This document shows positions 1 to 8,091 of a stretch of DNA of 64,000 nt, one piece after another. Made by a program: the position numbers and the translations under genes. This stretch comes from Pseudomonadota bacterium (GTDB lineage: Bacteria; Pseudomonadota; Gammaproteobacteria; Burkholderiales; Burkholderiaceae_C). The notes under the pieces were generated by a model. It searched no databases and had not been told where the DNA came from. It saw only the letters and a program-made list of their open reading frames with translations. The stretch covers positions 3,500 to 67,499 of the forward strand of contig JAEZWW010000082.1 of the NCBI GenBank assembly GCA_023442945.1, given 5' to 3'. Every line of letters begins with the position of its first letter. Position 1 is the first letter of the stretch.

Positions 1-294
1 CCGGTAGCGATCCTTTTCCTCGTCCGTCATCCCGGCGTACTCGCGGAAGAAAGCCACGTCCTCGGGACTGGCTTCGGGTGCCTGCTGCATGGGCGTACCC
101 ATCACATCCTCCATCGTCACGCCGAGCACCTGAGCGATCTTCTGAATCCGCTCGGCGGTGGGGCGCTGCCCATCCTTCATCTCCAGTTCCCAGATGTACG
201 CCTTCGTGCAGCCGACCGCGTCGGCGACCTGTTGCAGGGTCAGCTTCTTCGCCTCGCGCAAGCGTCGCAGGCGTGCTCCAAACGCCGAAGCCAT
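1..294 (-). CDS. XRE-family helix-turn-helix regulator (partial)
   Basis: The first 98 codons of a DNA-binding regulator are present; the C-terminus lies outside the window. Residues 8-62 form a classic Cro/C1-type helix-turn-helix, with LTLQQVADAVGCTKAYIWEL as the recognition unit. A charged linker follows (EASPEDVAFF..., then a run rich in Asp, Glu and Lys). The ATG at 294 has an AGGAG ribosome site 8 bases upstream. It is transcribed away from the two-gene unit starting at 537. The intergenic region holds three copies of CGAGATAC, one directly beside this gene's likely -10 box (TATACT on the minus strand, 345-350), so it probably represses both itself and the divergent unit. In this family such N-terminal domains can be followed by a metallopeptidase domain, which cannot be judged here. 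Confidence 0.85.
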   Translation of the reverse strand, partial: MASAFGARLRRLREAKKLTLQQVADAVGCTKAYIWELEMKDGQRPTAERIQKIAQVLGVTMEDVMGTPMQQAPEASPEDVAFFREYAGMTDEEKDRYR

Positions 295-354
295 GGCGAT
301 GCTCCTGTAGTGGCTAAACAGCCAGTGAATGAATCAAGGCTGTCAGTATAGCTG

Positions 355-453
355 CGAGATACATAAAAGGTCTAGATGTGCCCCATTGATTGACAAGCGG
401 AAATCTGCGGTTCAGAATCGCTTGTATCTCGTCACTTTACCTACGCGAGATAC
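355..453. promoter_or_regulatory. Repeated operator word between XRE gene and divergent unit
   Basis: The 8-base word CGAGATAC occurs three times in 99 bases: 355-362 (plus), 424-431 (minus) and 446-453 (plus). The second and third copies form an inverted repeat with a 14-base spacer. The first copy abuts the likely -10 box of the XRE gene. The inverted pair covers the predicted transcription start of the divergent operon. This is the arrangement expected for autoregulation by the XRE protein; that the XRE protein binds here is inference. Confidence 0.6.
390..418 (+). promoter_or_regulatory. Probable sigma-70 promoter of the 537-3043 unit
   Basis: A perfect -35 hexamer TTGACA lies at 390-395 and CAGAAT, a 4/6 match to the -10 box, at 413-418, separated by 17 bases. 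The predicted start near 425 falls inside the CGAGATAC inverted repeat, consistent with repression. Confidence 0.5.
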
Positions 454-536
454 GTGTTCAGTAACCCTGTCGCTGGCCCGTGCAGCCCGTACATCGGTCG
501 CAGACCTCCGACGCCGATCCAGAAAGGACGAACAAG

Positions 537-1772
537 ATGAAGAAAACCTTTGTCGACGTGATGCTCGAGCTGCCGGTGGATGCCACGCTGCGCGACTTCC
601 TGACCACGCATGGCCTGCCGGTGCCCGACGGGTTCGCGTGGGACGACACGCCGGAGACCAGCCAGTTCTTGGTGGAGGCGGTCAAGGTGTGGCCCGACAC
701 CGCCGCCCGCGACCAGATGATCGCCAACCTCATGGCCGCCGTCCAACTGGGCGACGCGGCGGGCAAGCAGGCGATGTTTGAGGCCGCAGTGGCGGACGGT
801 GCCGCACTGGCGGGCCTGACGCTGTGCCGCAGCGACATCCATCGCTCGTTCTGGCTGTACGTCAACCACCCGACGCTGTTCGAGCGCGCCTACGACTTCA
901 GCTTCTGGGAGCACCACGGGCCGCAGACCCAGCAATACGATCTGGGCCTGAAGCGCCAGCCGAACGGTTCGGACACCAACCTGGCCGCGCTGCGCCACGC
1001 GATCTCGGCCTTCTACAAGCGCGAGATGCAGTGTGGCGACAGCAGCGTGGCGCACTTGGTCGAGCGCAGCCCCGGCGTGTTCCTGCTGACCGTCCACGTC
1101 AAGGACATGGCCATGCTGCGGCTGGAGTTCGAGGGCTCGGCCCTGAAGCGCCGCGTCGGCAATCCCAACATCCACATGGTGCTGGAGTACGCCAAGTCCA
1201 CCGGCGTGGTGCGCACGCTGGTGCGCGGCGGCCAGAAATACCAGCAGATGCTGGTCGAGGCCTTCGCCGAGCATGTGCTCGGTGTCAAGGCGAACGCGCA
1301 CCGGATCAAGTCGCCGACGCTGAATTTGTCGATGCTGCGCACCGGCTTCGACGTGCCCGAAGCGTTCGAGGACGGGTTTTCGATGGTGCAACTGAAGGCG
1401 CCCACGCTCCTCAGCCCGGACGCCGCGCTGAAGATCGAGTGCACTGCGATGCAGTCCAGCCAGCAACGCTCGGTGCATGAGCTGCTGAAGGAGAAGCTGC
1501 CCGGCCCGCTGGAAGGCCAGTGGGCGGTGACGGCGGCACAGGTCAATCTCTACTATCCGCCCGAGCCGGGCCGCACACGCGCCAAGGTGGTCACCATCGA
1601 GGTGACCAGCAAGGGGCGGCTGAACCTGCACAAGTTCGACGCCAAGATGCAGGCGCAGCTGGAAGGCTATCTGGTCGCGGTGGGCATCTTGCAGAAGGGC
1701 CAGACCCTGAGCGCGCAGGAGCTTCCGCCGGAGGCGGATGCGATCAGTTCCTCCTCGGCGTTCGAGGACTGA
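537..1772 (+). CDS. Unrecognised 411-residue protein, first gene of XRE-regulated unit
   Basis: I do not recognise this family. The product is soluble, with no signal peptide or membrane segment. It starts MKKTFVDV and ends in an acidic, serine-rich tail (AISSSSAFED). The start at 537 is chosen because AAAGGA lies at 522-527; a GTG 57 bases upstream in frame has no such site. The middle (about residues 150-300) is mixed alpha/beta without a visible catalytic motif. The next gene starts 3 bases after the stop, so the two are surely co-transcribed and probably act together. Position beside an XRE regulator and a tRNA suggests an accessory function such as defence or mobile-element control, but nothing in the sequence proves that. 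Confidence 0.75.
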   Translation: MKKTFVDVMLELPVDATLRDFLTTHGLPVPDGFAWDDTPETSQFLVEAVKVWPDTAARDQMIANLMAAVQLGDAAGKQAMFEAAVADGAALAGLTLCRSDIHRSFWLYVNHPTLFERAYDFSFWEHHGPQTQQYDLGLKRQPNGSDTNLAALRHAISAFYKREMQCGDSSVAHLVERSPGVFLLTVHVKDMAMLRLEFEGSALKRRVGNPNIHMVLEYAKSTGVVRTLVRGGQKYQQMLVEAFAEHVLGVKANAHRIKSPTLNLSMLRTGFDVPEAFEDGFSMVQLKAPTLLSPDAALKIECTAMQSSQQRSVHELLKEKLPGPLEGQWAVTAAQVNLYYPPEPGRTRAKVVTIEVTSKGRLNLHKFDAKMQAQLEGYLVAVGILQKGQTLSAQELPPEADAISSSSAFED

Positions 1773-1775
1773 TCG

Positions 1776-2738
1776 ATGTCGGCGCACGATGCCTGGGCCT
1801 TGGTCTGCCGCCTGTTCGCGGGCGGCACGCCCGTGCTGCGAACCACGCTGCCGTCCCGCGAGCTGGCTGCGCTGTCGGTCCTCGGCAAGGCCGTCAAGCC
1901 GACGGTCGTCGATCAGTCGTTCGTCCTCTGTCCTCATTGTCAGCAGCATCGGGCGCAGGTGTGGGGTGATGGTCGCGGCGGGCGCATGTGCCGTTGCCCG
2001 GATTGCGGGCCGGTGGCGGTCGAAGTGAACGACGGTGCAGCCTTGGCCTTGGACGAGGACTGGTTGCGCCAAAAGTTGCGTCTTGCGCTCGACATCGAAA
2101 GCCGCGACGGCATCGATGATCTGGGCGGCGAGGTGTGGCGGCTCGGTGATGCTCGACGGTCGCCCGTCCTGCTGACCCGCGACCTGACGCGGGTGCTGCA
2201 CGAACCCGCGCTGCTGGATCGCGTGCGCGTGGCGGGCGGCGACATTCGGGTGATCACGCCGAGGCCGAGCACGACTCGCGGCTCGCCTTTCGGTGCGGGC
2301 GTCGAGTGGTTGGTGCTGGAGGAACGCTTCACGTTCTACGGCGGCGGGATCACGTTCATCGCCTCGCCGTCGTCTGCGACGCCAGTGGTCGTCGATCCGG
2401 CCGCGCCGGTGAATGGGCCGTTTTCGGCGGACTTCAAGTGGGCGACGCTGCCGGACATCAGCAGCGTGCCGATCCAGTTCACCGATGGTCAGGCCAAGGT
2501 GTTCGAGTCGCTGTGGTCGTTCAAGGGCGAAGCCACGACGGCGGAGCGAATCATGCAGCGCGCGGGCTTGGGAAGCGACAAGCCGATTGACGTCTTCAAG
2601 ATCAAGGCGAAGGACAAGGGCAAGCCGGAGCCTGCGGCGCAGCACGCGGCCTACGGTGCACTCGTGGTCACGCAGAAGCGCGCAGGCTTGTATGCGATGC
2701 CGTGCGCGGCAGCGGGAAAGGAGGTCTCCATGACGTGA
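1776..2738 (+). CDS. Unrecognised protein with zinc ribbon and C-terminal winged-helix-like region
   Basis: The 320-residue product has a zinc-ribbon signature: CPHC at residues 52-55 and a second knuckle with Cys72, Cys74 and Cys77, about 18 residues on. The C-terminal third (about 238-310) begins FTDGQAKVFESLW and ends near GLYAMP, which reads like a winged-helix DNA-binding fold. The centre (100-230) has no familiar motif. It is the second gene of a tight pair, with a 3-base gap to the upstream 411-residue gene. The combination suggests a nucleic-acid-binding partner of the first protein, which is inference. No homologue is named because I do not recognise one. Confidence 0.72.
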   Translation: MSAHDAWALVCRLFAGGTPVLRTTLPSRELAALSVLGKAVKPTVVDQSFVLCPHCQQHRAQVWGDGRGGRMCRCPDCGPVAVEVNDGAALALDEDWLRQKLRLALDIESRDGIDDLGGEVWRLGDARRSPVLLTRDLTRVLHEPALLDRVRVAGGDIRVITPRPSTTRGSPFGAGVEWLVLEERFTFYGGGITFIASPSSATPVVVDPAAPVNGPFSADFKWATLPDISSVPIQFTDGQAKVFESLWSFKGEATTAERIMQRAGLGSDKPIDVFKIKAKDKGKPEPAAQHAAYGALVVTQKRAGLYAMPCAAAGKEVSMT

Positions 2739-2812
2739 TCTCACCACCCGATGCGCCAAGGCTCGCGCCGACTTCAAGAGCCTGACTTTTTCAATTTTTT
2801 GGAGTGCTTGAA

Positions 2813-3043
2813 ATGAGCGGAAAAAACCAATGGGTCGTACCCATCAACGGCGGTGATCAGTGGGGTGTGCGGGGAGAAGGCAATGACCGTCTCACCTCCA
2901 TCCATGACACGCAACAACAGGCGATTGACCGTGCGCGGGACATCGCCATCAACCAGCAGAGCGAGATGTTCATCCAAGGGCGTGATGGCCAGATCCGTGA
3001 GCGCAACAGCTACGGTGACGACCCGTTCCCGCCCAAGGGCTGA
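2813..3043 (+). CDS. DUF2188 small protein
   Basis: The 76-residue protein fits the DUF2188 family: a short beta-rich N-terminus (QWVVPINGGDQWGVRGEG), a conserved helix containing QQQAIDRARDIA, and a C-terminal strand ending RDGQIRERNSYGDDPFPP. The function of the family is unknown. The ATG at 2813 is preferred over the GTG at 2804 because GGAG at 2801-2804 is correctly spaced only from the ATG. It follows the zinc-ribbon gene by 74 bases and is probably the last gene of the XRE-controlled unit, though the A/T-rich gap could hold its own promoter. Confidence 0.75.
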   Translation: MSGKNQWVVPINGGDQWGVRGEGNDRLTSIHDTQQQAIDRARDIAINQQSEMFIQGRDGQIRERNSYGDDPFPPKG

Positions 3044-3054
3044 CGTGGAGGCTG

Positions 3055-3101
3055 GCCTCGCGGGTTTGCCGTTCTGCATTGCTCGTGCAAACCCGCGAGG
3101 C
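3055..3101. terminator. Perfect 15-bp inverted repeat after DUF2188 gene
   Basis: GCCTCGCGGGTTTGC (3055-3069) is exactly complementary to GCAAACCCGCGAGGC (3087-3101) with a 17-base loop. It begins 12 bases after the DUF2188 stop. There is no T-tract, so it may be a transcript-stabilising hairpin, a weak terminator or a recombination site. The remaining bases to 3302 hold nothing recognised. Confidence 0.5.
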
Positions 3102-3302
3102 AACCATTCGCGTCGGCACACGCACAAGTGGTTGATGAACAACGCCGTCTGCGAGTGCCACGGCGAAGAAGTTGGCGCGGGTTTCGAGAGAAGATAGGGC
3201 GGAACAGGGGCGAACCGGGCGCGTCGTGGCGGTCGGACGACCGGCTGGTGGCACCCGCAGAATGGCCAGGAACCCCGCGTGGCGGGCGGATTCCGCAAAG
3301 GA

Positions 3303-3331
3303 AAACGCCCAACCGAGAACGGTTGGGCGCT
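3303..3331 (-). terminator. Intrinsic terminator of tRNA-Ala
   Basis: On the minus strand a GCGCCCAACC / GGTTGGGCG stem with a 6-base loop is followed by TTTT. It lies 7 bases beyond the 3' end of the tRNA. Confidence 0.75.
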
Positions 3332-3337
3332 GAATAG

Positions 3338-3413
<76 letters not shown>

Positions 3414-3423
3414 ACGAAGGCGT

Positions 3424-4788
3424 TTATTTTAGCGCGGCTTGCTCGGCCTCGGGCGTCAGCAGCGCTTCCATCTCCTTGCGGATCTGGAAGGCGCGGGTGC
3501 TGGTGTCCATGGCGACGTCGTCCCAGGTCAGGCACTGCCCGGCGGCGACCGGGCGCACCAGGCGCACGTCGTGCGCCAGGCCCAGCGGCAGCCCGCCGAT
3601 GGCGACCGAGCGCGCCGCCGGTTGCAGTTTGCCCCACACGGTGTAACCGCCTTCGCCGTCCAGCACCTCGCCCGGTTGCAGGTCGCGCTTGGCGGTGGCG
3701 ACGACGTCGGCGCGCCAGCCGGTGGCCACGCCGGTCGGCTCACCGCGCAGGGTGACGCTGGCCACGCTCATGCCGACTTCCAGGCCGATCAAATGCCAGC
3801 GCTTGTACAGCGTGAAGTAGCGGCCGCTGTCGTCGGTCTGGGCGTTGTATTCCTCGAAGCAGTGGCGGATGTAGTCGGTCTCGCCTTCGACCGTGACCCA
3901 CACGCCCATGCGGATGTCGTAGTCGATCGGCGTGCCGTCTGGGCGCAGGCTGGAAATCACTTCGACCATGCCTTTGCGCTCCAGCACGCCGCCTTCGCTG
4001 CGCGGGCGCGTCAGGTTGGGAATTTCGTCCACGCTGCCGGGCGGGTAGAGCAGGCCGTCGCTGGGCACCGACAAGCCGGTGGCGTTGGCCACGGCCGTGC
4101 TTTCAATCGACGGTTTGGAGCCGTCCAGAAAGCTGTTGAACATCTTGGGGTTGAGGCCGCCGCGCAGTGCCTGTTCGGGCGTCAGGCCGTAGTACCCCCA
4201 CACGGTTTCAGGCGTCGATGCGCTGAAGTGCGGCAGCCACTTGTGGCCGCGCCCGGCGGCGACCACCGGAAAGCCGCAGGTGCGTGCCCAGTCGACCAGA
4301 TCGCAGATCAGCGCAGGCTGGTCGCCAAAGGCGAGCGAATAAACCACGCCTGCTTCTTGCGCGCGCCGCGCCAGCAGCGGGCCGCAAAACGCGTCCGCCT
4401 CCACCGTGACGTTGACCACGTGCTTGCCGTGGGCGAAGGCTTGCAGGCAGTGGTCGACCGCGGCGACTGGGTGGCCCGTGCATTCGACGACCACGTCCAC
4501 CGCCGGGTGGCGCACCAGCGCTTGCCAGTCGTCGCCGATGTGGGTGTTGCCCAGGCGAACGGCTTCGTCCAGCGACGCGGCCGTGGTGCGCTCGGCCGAC
4601 CAGCCCACGCGCTGCAGGTTGGCACGCGCGCCATCGGGCGACAGATCGGCAATTCCGACCAGGTGCACGCCCGGCGTGCGCGGCACCTGGGCCAGGTACA
4701 TCGACCCGAACTTGCCCGCGCCGATCAGCGCGACGCGCACCGGGCGGTTGTCGGCCGCGCGTTGCTGGAGTTGACGGTACAGGCTCAT
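3424..4788 (-). CDS. Homoserine-dehydrogenase-like oxidoreductase with C-terminal SAF domain
   Basis: The 454-residue protein has an N-terminal Rossmann fold (GAGKFG at residues 23-28), a dehydrogenase middle and a C-terminal SAF domain (about 360-440, around DLQPGEVLDGEGGYTVWGKL). This matches the COG4091 group, annotated as predicted homoserine dehydrogenases with a SAF domain. The substrate is not certain; members may act on sugar-derived acids instead. The start MSLYRQLQQ at 4788 is chosen because it directly precedes the Rossmann fold; the frame stays open upstream but that part is Arg/Pro-rich and not protein-like. It overlaps the stop of a 33-codon upstream ORF by ATGA, suggesting translational coupling. 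Confidence 0.8.
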   Translation of the reverse strand: MSLYRQLQQRAADNRPVRVALIGAGKFGSMYLAQVPRTPGVHLVGIADLSPDGARANLQRVGWSAERTTAASLDEAVRLGNTHIGDDWQALVRHPAVDVVVECTGHPVAAVDHCLQAFAHGKHVVNVTVEADAFCGPLLARRAQEAGVVYSLAFGDQPALICDLVDWARTCGFPVVAAGRGHKWLPHFSASTPETVWGYYGLTPEQALRGGLNPKMFNSFLDGSKPSIESTAVANATGLSVPSDGLLYPPGSVDEIPNLTRPRSEGGVLERKGMVEVISSLRPDGTPIDYDIRMGVWVTVEGETDYIRHCFEEYNAQTDDSGRYFTLYKRWHLIGLEVGMSVASVTLRGEPTGVATGWRADVVATAKRDLQPGEVLDGEGGYTVWGKLQPAARSVAIGGLPLGLAHDVRLVRPVAAGQCLTWDDVAMDTSTRAFQIRKEMEALLTPEAEQAALK

Positions 4789-4886
4789 CGTGGCGTGTCC
4801 TTGGTGAGGCGGTCGACGGCGGCGCGCAGCGTGTGCTGGCTGGGCAGCGCGGGGTGCAGGCACCGGCGCGGTGGGGCGATGGTCAT
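4785..4886 (-). CDS. Possible 33-residue leader peptide upstream of the SAF oxidoreductase
   Basis: A short ORF, starting MTIAPPRRCLHPALP, has a good ribosome site (GGAGAC, 6 bases before the ATG). It ends with TGA overlapping the ATG of the next gene (ATGA). The composition gives no amino-acid run of the attenuation type. Translational coupling is the likely role if it is real; it could be chance in this GC-rich sequence. Confidence 0.35.
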   Translation of the reverse strand: MTIAPPRRCLHPALPSQHTLRAAVDRLTKDTPR

Positions 4887-4913
4887 GGGCTTGTCTCCTG
4901 GGCGCTCTGTTTG

Positions 4914-4955
4914 TCATAGCTGCCTGCGCAGCTTCATGGCGCGTCAAAGGCCATT
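4914..4955 (+). repeat. Dispersed repeat copy 1
   Basis: Core CATAGCTGCCTGCGCAG, then a degenerate remainder ending CAAAGGCCATT. It lies between the SAF oxidoreductase unit and the divergent hydrolase gene. Confidence 0.6.
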
Positions 4956-5026
4956 CTAGGCAGGTGTTTTCCCCGGTCCGCCGCACACGCGACAAGGCGG
5001 CGCGTTTTGCGACAATAGCGCGACCC

Positions 5027-5902
5027 ATGGCCCGCCTGACCGCACCCATTCGCCGCGAAGCCCCTGACATCCAGTGGCTGGAACGCATGTACAACAACCG
5101 CATGCGCGTACCGGACCACCCGGACTACTTTGCGCGCTGGGCGGCCGAATCGGCCCTGGTGCGGCGCAGCCTGCCGTGCGAGCTGGACGTGGCCTACGGC
5201 ACGGCCGCACGCGAACGGTTGGACGCCTTCCCCGCCGCGCGCGCTGGCGCGCCGCTGGTGGTCTTTGTGCACGGCGGCTATTGGAAGGCGCTGGACAAAT
5301 CCATGCACAGCTTTGTCGCCGGCGCGCTGCACGCGGCCGGCGCCGCGGTGGTGGTGCCCAACTACACGCTGGCGCCGCAGGCCAGCGTGCCGCAGATCAC
5401 CTTGCAAGTCGCCCGTGCTGTCGCCTGGGCCTGGCGCAATGCGCGCGGCCTGCGCGCCGACCGCCGGCGCATTGCCGTCATCGGCCATTCGGCGGGCGGC
5501 ACCATGGCGGCCATGATGCTGGCCTGCGCCTGGCCGCTGGTCGACGCCGACATGCCGGCCGGCGCCGTGCGCCGCGCCATGGGTCTGTCCGGCCTGTACG
5601 ACCTGGCGCCGCTGTACGACACGCCCAGCCTGCAAGAGGTGCTGCGCTTGACGCCGCAGCAAGTGCAGCAGGTGAGCCCCGCGCGCGTGCCCTACAGCGG
5701 CCGTGGGCGCCTGGTCGCCGTGGTCGGCGCTGAAGAAAGCGGTGAATACTTGCGGCAGAACCGCCTGGTCCAGCAAGCCTGGGGGCGCGAGCGCGTGCCC
5801 GTGGCCGCTGCCATCAAGGGGCTGAACCATTTCAGCATCGTCGACGCGCTGGTGCAGCCCGGCCACCGCGTCAACGCGCTGGCGCGCGAGCTGTGCCGCT
5901 GA
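5027..5902 (+). CDS. Alpha/beta hydrolase, kynurenine-formamidase-like esterase
   Basis: The 291-residue hydrolase has the oxyanion motif HGGYW (from His82), the nucleophile elbow GHSAGG (Ser155) and a late histidine in LNHFS near residue 270. The N-terminal signature MYNNRMRVPDHPDYFARW is typical of the arylformamidase-like group, which hydrolyses N-formylkynurenine or other small esters and amides. No kynurenine-pathway gene is nearby, so the substrate is open. The start at 5027 is chosen because the family begins about 15 residues before the MYNNR segment; a longer frame upstream passes through the repeat at 4914 and is unlikely to be translated. Confidence 0.82.
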   Translation: MARLTAPIRREAPDIQWLERMYNNRMRVPDHPDYFARWAAESALVRRSLPCELDVAYGTAARERLDAFPAARAGAPLVVFVHGGYWKALDKSMHSFVAGALHAAGAAVVVPNYTLAPQASVPQITLQVARAVAWAWRNARGLRADRRRIAVIGHSAGGTMAAMMLACAWPLVDADMPAGAVRRAMGLSGLYDLAPLYDTPSLQEVLRLTPQQVQQVSPARVPYSGRGRLVAVVGAEESGEYLRQNRLVQQAWGRERVPVAAAIKGLNHFSIVDALVQPGHRVNALARELCR

Positions 5903-5920
5903 AGACGGGTGCTTTGAAAA

Positions 5921-5970
5921 GCATAGCTGGCCGCGCAGGTGGCTTTAGGGCAAGCGGCCGATTTGATTCA
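5921..5970 (+). repeat. Dispersed repeat copy 2
   Basis: ATAGCTGGCCGCGCA, then TTTAGGG and CGGCCGATTT. The arms GGCCGC (5929-5934) and GCGGCC (5954-5959) are exactly complementary. Confidence 0.75.
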
Positions 5971-6035
5971 GAAATCGAATTGTTGGAAGGCATGGTTGAC
6001 AGCGTGCCGCGCCGCCGCCTGAGCGACGCTGCCGC

Positions 6036-6809
6036 ATGACCGAACTCGTCCCCTGGCTGCTCGACTGGGCTTACCCCGCGGCCGTGATCGCGCTGGGCTA
6101 TGTCGTACTCGGCCTCACTGGTTTCGGCTCGGCCCTGGTGGCGGTGCCGCTCTTGGCCTGGCGCTGGCCGCTGGTGGAGGTCGTGCCGATGGTGCTGCTG
6201 ATCGACGTGCTGGCCTCGCTCTTGATGGGCGGGTTGAACCTGCGCGAAGTGCGCTGGGACGAAGCGCGCCGCCTGCTGCCCGGCATGGTGGTGGGCGCCT
6301 TGCTGGGGCTGTGGCTGGCGCAGCGGGCGACCTCAGCCGTGCCGCTGATCGTGCTCGGCGCTTACGTGATGTGGGTGGGGGGGCAGGCGTTTCGCGCGCG
6401 GCCCGCGGCGGCGAGTGACCGGGTGCCGGCCTCGCCCGCGTGGCTGGGCGCGCTGTACGGCGGCGGCGTGGGGCTGGTCGAAATCCTGTTTGGCACGGCT
6501 GGCCCGCTGGTGCTGGCCTGGTTGGCGCGCCAACGGGTGGAGGCGCGTGGCATGCGCGCGTCCACGCCGGCCATCATCATGGTGGCGGCGCTGGGCGCGA
6601 TCGCGCTGATGGCGGTGGACGGGCGCCTGGCCAGCGGCGCCATCTGGCAGCGCCTGCTGGTGCTGCTGCCGGTGGCCGTGGTGTCGGTGCTGGCCGGCCA
6701 TGCGCTGGCGCACCGCGTGCCGACAGAGGCCCTGCGCCGCAGCATCTGCGGCCTGCTGATCGTGAGCGGCGCGATGCTGATCCTGAACGCGCTGCGCCGC
6801 ATGGGTTGA
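6036..6809 (+). CDS. TauE/SafE family sulfite-exporter-like membrane protein
   Basis: The 257-residue protein has about eight hydrophobic segments. It shows the N-terminal family signature GLTGFGSALVAVPLLAW and the matching repeat in the second half (LYGGGVGLVEILFGTAGPLVLAWL). The family moves sulfite, sulfoacetate or other anions out of the cell; the substrate cannot be read from sequence. It follows the hydrolase by 133 bases, with repeat copy 2 in the gap, so co-transcription is uncertain. Confidence 0.82.
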   Translation: MTELVPWLLDWAYPAAVIALGYVVLGLTGFGSALVAVPLLAWRWPLVEVVPMVLLIDVLASLLMGGLNLREVRWDEARRLLPGMVVGALLGLWLAQRATSAVPLIVLGAYVMWVGGQAFRARPAAASDRVPASPAWLGALYGGGVGLVEILFGTAGPLVLAWLARQRVEARGMRASTPAIIMVAALGAIALMAVDGRLASGAIWQRLLVLLPVAVVSVLAGHALAHRVPTEALRRSICGLLIVSGAMLILNALRRMG

Positions 6810-6872
6810 ACGCGGGCAGGGCGCCGGCACGCCGCTGTGTCGCACGGCTTTCAGGCTGGATTGCTGCGAATT

Positions 6873-6928
6873 TGCTAGCTGCCCGCGCAATCTGTTGTGG
6901 GGCGGGCGGCCGATTTCATTCAAAAAAC
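6873..6928 (+). repeat. Dispersed repeat copy 3
   Basis: CTAGCTGCCCGCGCAA, then TTGTGGGGCGGGCGGCCGATTT. Arms GCCCGC (6881-6886) and GCGGGC (6902-6907) are complementary; with one G-T wobble the stem extends to 9 pairs. Its A-tract is shared with the guaC terminator. Confidence 0.75.
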
Positions 6929-6948
6929 CGGCCGAGCGGATCGGCCGT
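6921..6948 (-). terminator. Intrinsic terminator of guaC
   Basis: On the minus strand CGGCCGA / TCGGCCG with a 5-base loop is followed by G and six T. It lies directly downstream of the guaC stop. Confidence 0.8.
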
Positions 6949-6956
6949 GCCGTGCC

Positions 6957-7934
6957 TTACATCAGCAGGTGTTCACCCGCGTTGTCGCCGCCCAGGATGA
7001 CGTAGTTGACCTTGCGGATGTCCAGCAGCTTCTTGCCGCCGGCGTAGCTGATGGAGCTTTGCACGTCCTGCTCCATCTCGGTCAGCGTGTCGGCCAGTTT
7101 GCCGCGCACCGGCTCCAGGATGCGCTTGCCTTCAACGTGGCGGTACTCGCCCTTGTTGAAGTCACTGGCCGAGCCGTAGTACTCCTTGAACAGCTCGCCG
7201 TTCACTTCCACGGTGTTGCCCGGCGATTCTTCGTGGCCGGCAAACAGCGAGCCGATCATGACCATGGTCGCGCCAAAGCGGATGCTCTTGGCGATGTCAC
7301 CGTGGCTGCGGATGCCGCCGTCGGCAATGATCGGTTTGGTGGCCACGCGCGCGCACCACTTCAGCGCCGACAGCTGCCAGCCACCGGTGCCAAAGCCGGT
7401 CTTCAGCTTGGTGATGCACACCTTGCCCGGGCCCACGCCGACCTTGGTCGCGTCGGCGCCCCAGTTTTCCAGGTCGATCACGGCTTCGGGCGTGGCCACG
7501 TTGCCGGCGATGATGAAGGCGTCGGGCAGCTTCTTGCGGATGTGCCAGATCATGTCGCGCACCGTGTCGGCATGGCCGTGCGCGATGTCGATGGTGATGT
7601 ATTCGGGCGTCAGGCCCAGCTCGGCCAGGGTGTCGACGGTGGCGTAGTCGGGCGCCTTCACGCCCAGCGAGATCGAGGCGAACAGCCCGCGCCCCTGCAT
7701 GTCGCGCACGAAGGCCACGTTGTCGATGTCAAAGCGGTGCATGACATAGAAGTAGCCGTTGGCCGCCAGCTGCTGGCAGACCTTTTCGTCCACCACCGTC
7801 TTCATGTTGGACGGCACGACCGGCAGTTTGAAGTGGCGCCCGCCAAAGTCGACGCCAGCATCGCATTCGCTGCGGCTTTCCACGCGGCACTTGCGCGGCA
7901 GCAGCAGCACCTGGTCGTAGTCGAAGATTTCCAT
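6957..7934 (-). CDS. guaC: GMP reductase
   Basis: The enzyme converts GMP to IMP and ammonia with NADPH, for purine salvage. The 325-residue length matches the short GuaC type. The catalytic cysteine lies in GPGKVCITKLKTGFGTGG (Cys173). The IMP dehydrogenase/GMP reductase barrel motifs IDIAHGH, IIAGNVATPE and IIADGGIRSHGDIAKS are all present, and there is no CBS insert, which separates it from IMP dehydrogenase. The ATG at 7934 begins MEIFDYDQVLLLP, the normal family start. It is a single-gene unit with its own terminator downstream and another terminator-bounded gene upstream. Confidence 0.95.
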   Translation of the reverse strand: MEIFDYDQVLLLPRKCRVESRSECDAGVDFGGRHFKLPVVPSNMKTVVDEKVCQQLAANGYFYVMHRFDIDNVAFVRDMQGRGLFASISLGVKAPDYATVDTLAELGLTPEYITIDIAHGHADTVRDMIWHIRKKLPDAFIIAGNVATPEAVIDLENWGADATKVGVGPGKVCITKLKTGFGTGGWQLSALKWCARVATKPIIADGGIRSHGDIAKSIRFGATMVMIGSLFAGHEESPGNTVEVNGELFKEYYGSASDFNKGEYRHVEGKRILEPVRGKLADTLTEMEQDVQSSISYAGGKKLLDIRKVNYVILGGDNAGEHLLM

Positions 7935-8022
7935 GAGTTTCCAAGCTCCATCGAAGGTTGATCAACGTTGGGCGCTTGGCTTGGCCGGTTCTCGTGGCGT
8001 GGACACGGGAATGTGACGCGCA

Positions 8023-8054
8023 CAAAAAACCGGGCCAAGAAAACTTGGGCCCGG
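8023..8054 (-). terminator. Intrinsic terminator of the TetR gene
   Basis: CCGGGCCAAG (8030-8039), loop AAAA, then CTTGGGCCCGG (8044-8054). Read on the minus strand the stem is followed by six T. It lies between the TetR stop and guaC. Confidence 0.85.
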
Positions 8055-8091
8055 TGATTGATTGTACGGCCTTGCGTCGCGGCCTGCAGGC

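Noticed and set aside
441..2777. A very long open frame on the minus strand opposite the unknown two-gene unit
   Set aside because: It is Arg/His/Leu-rich with no domain, and the plus strand genes have ribosome sites and a promoter. It is a shadow of GC-rich codon use.
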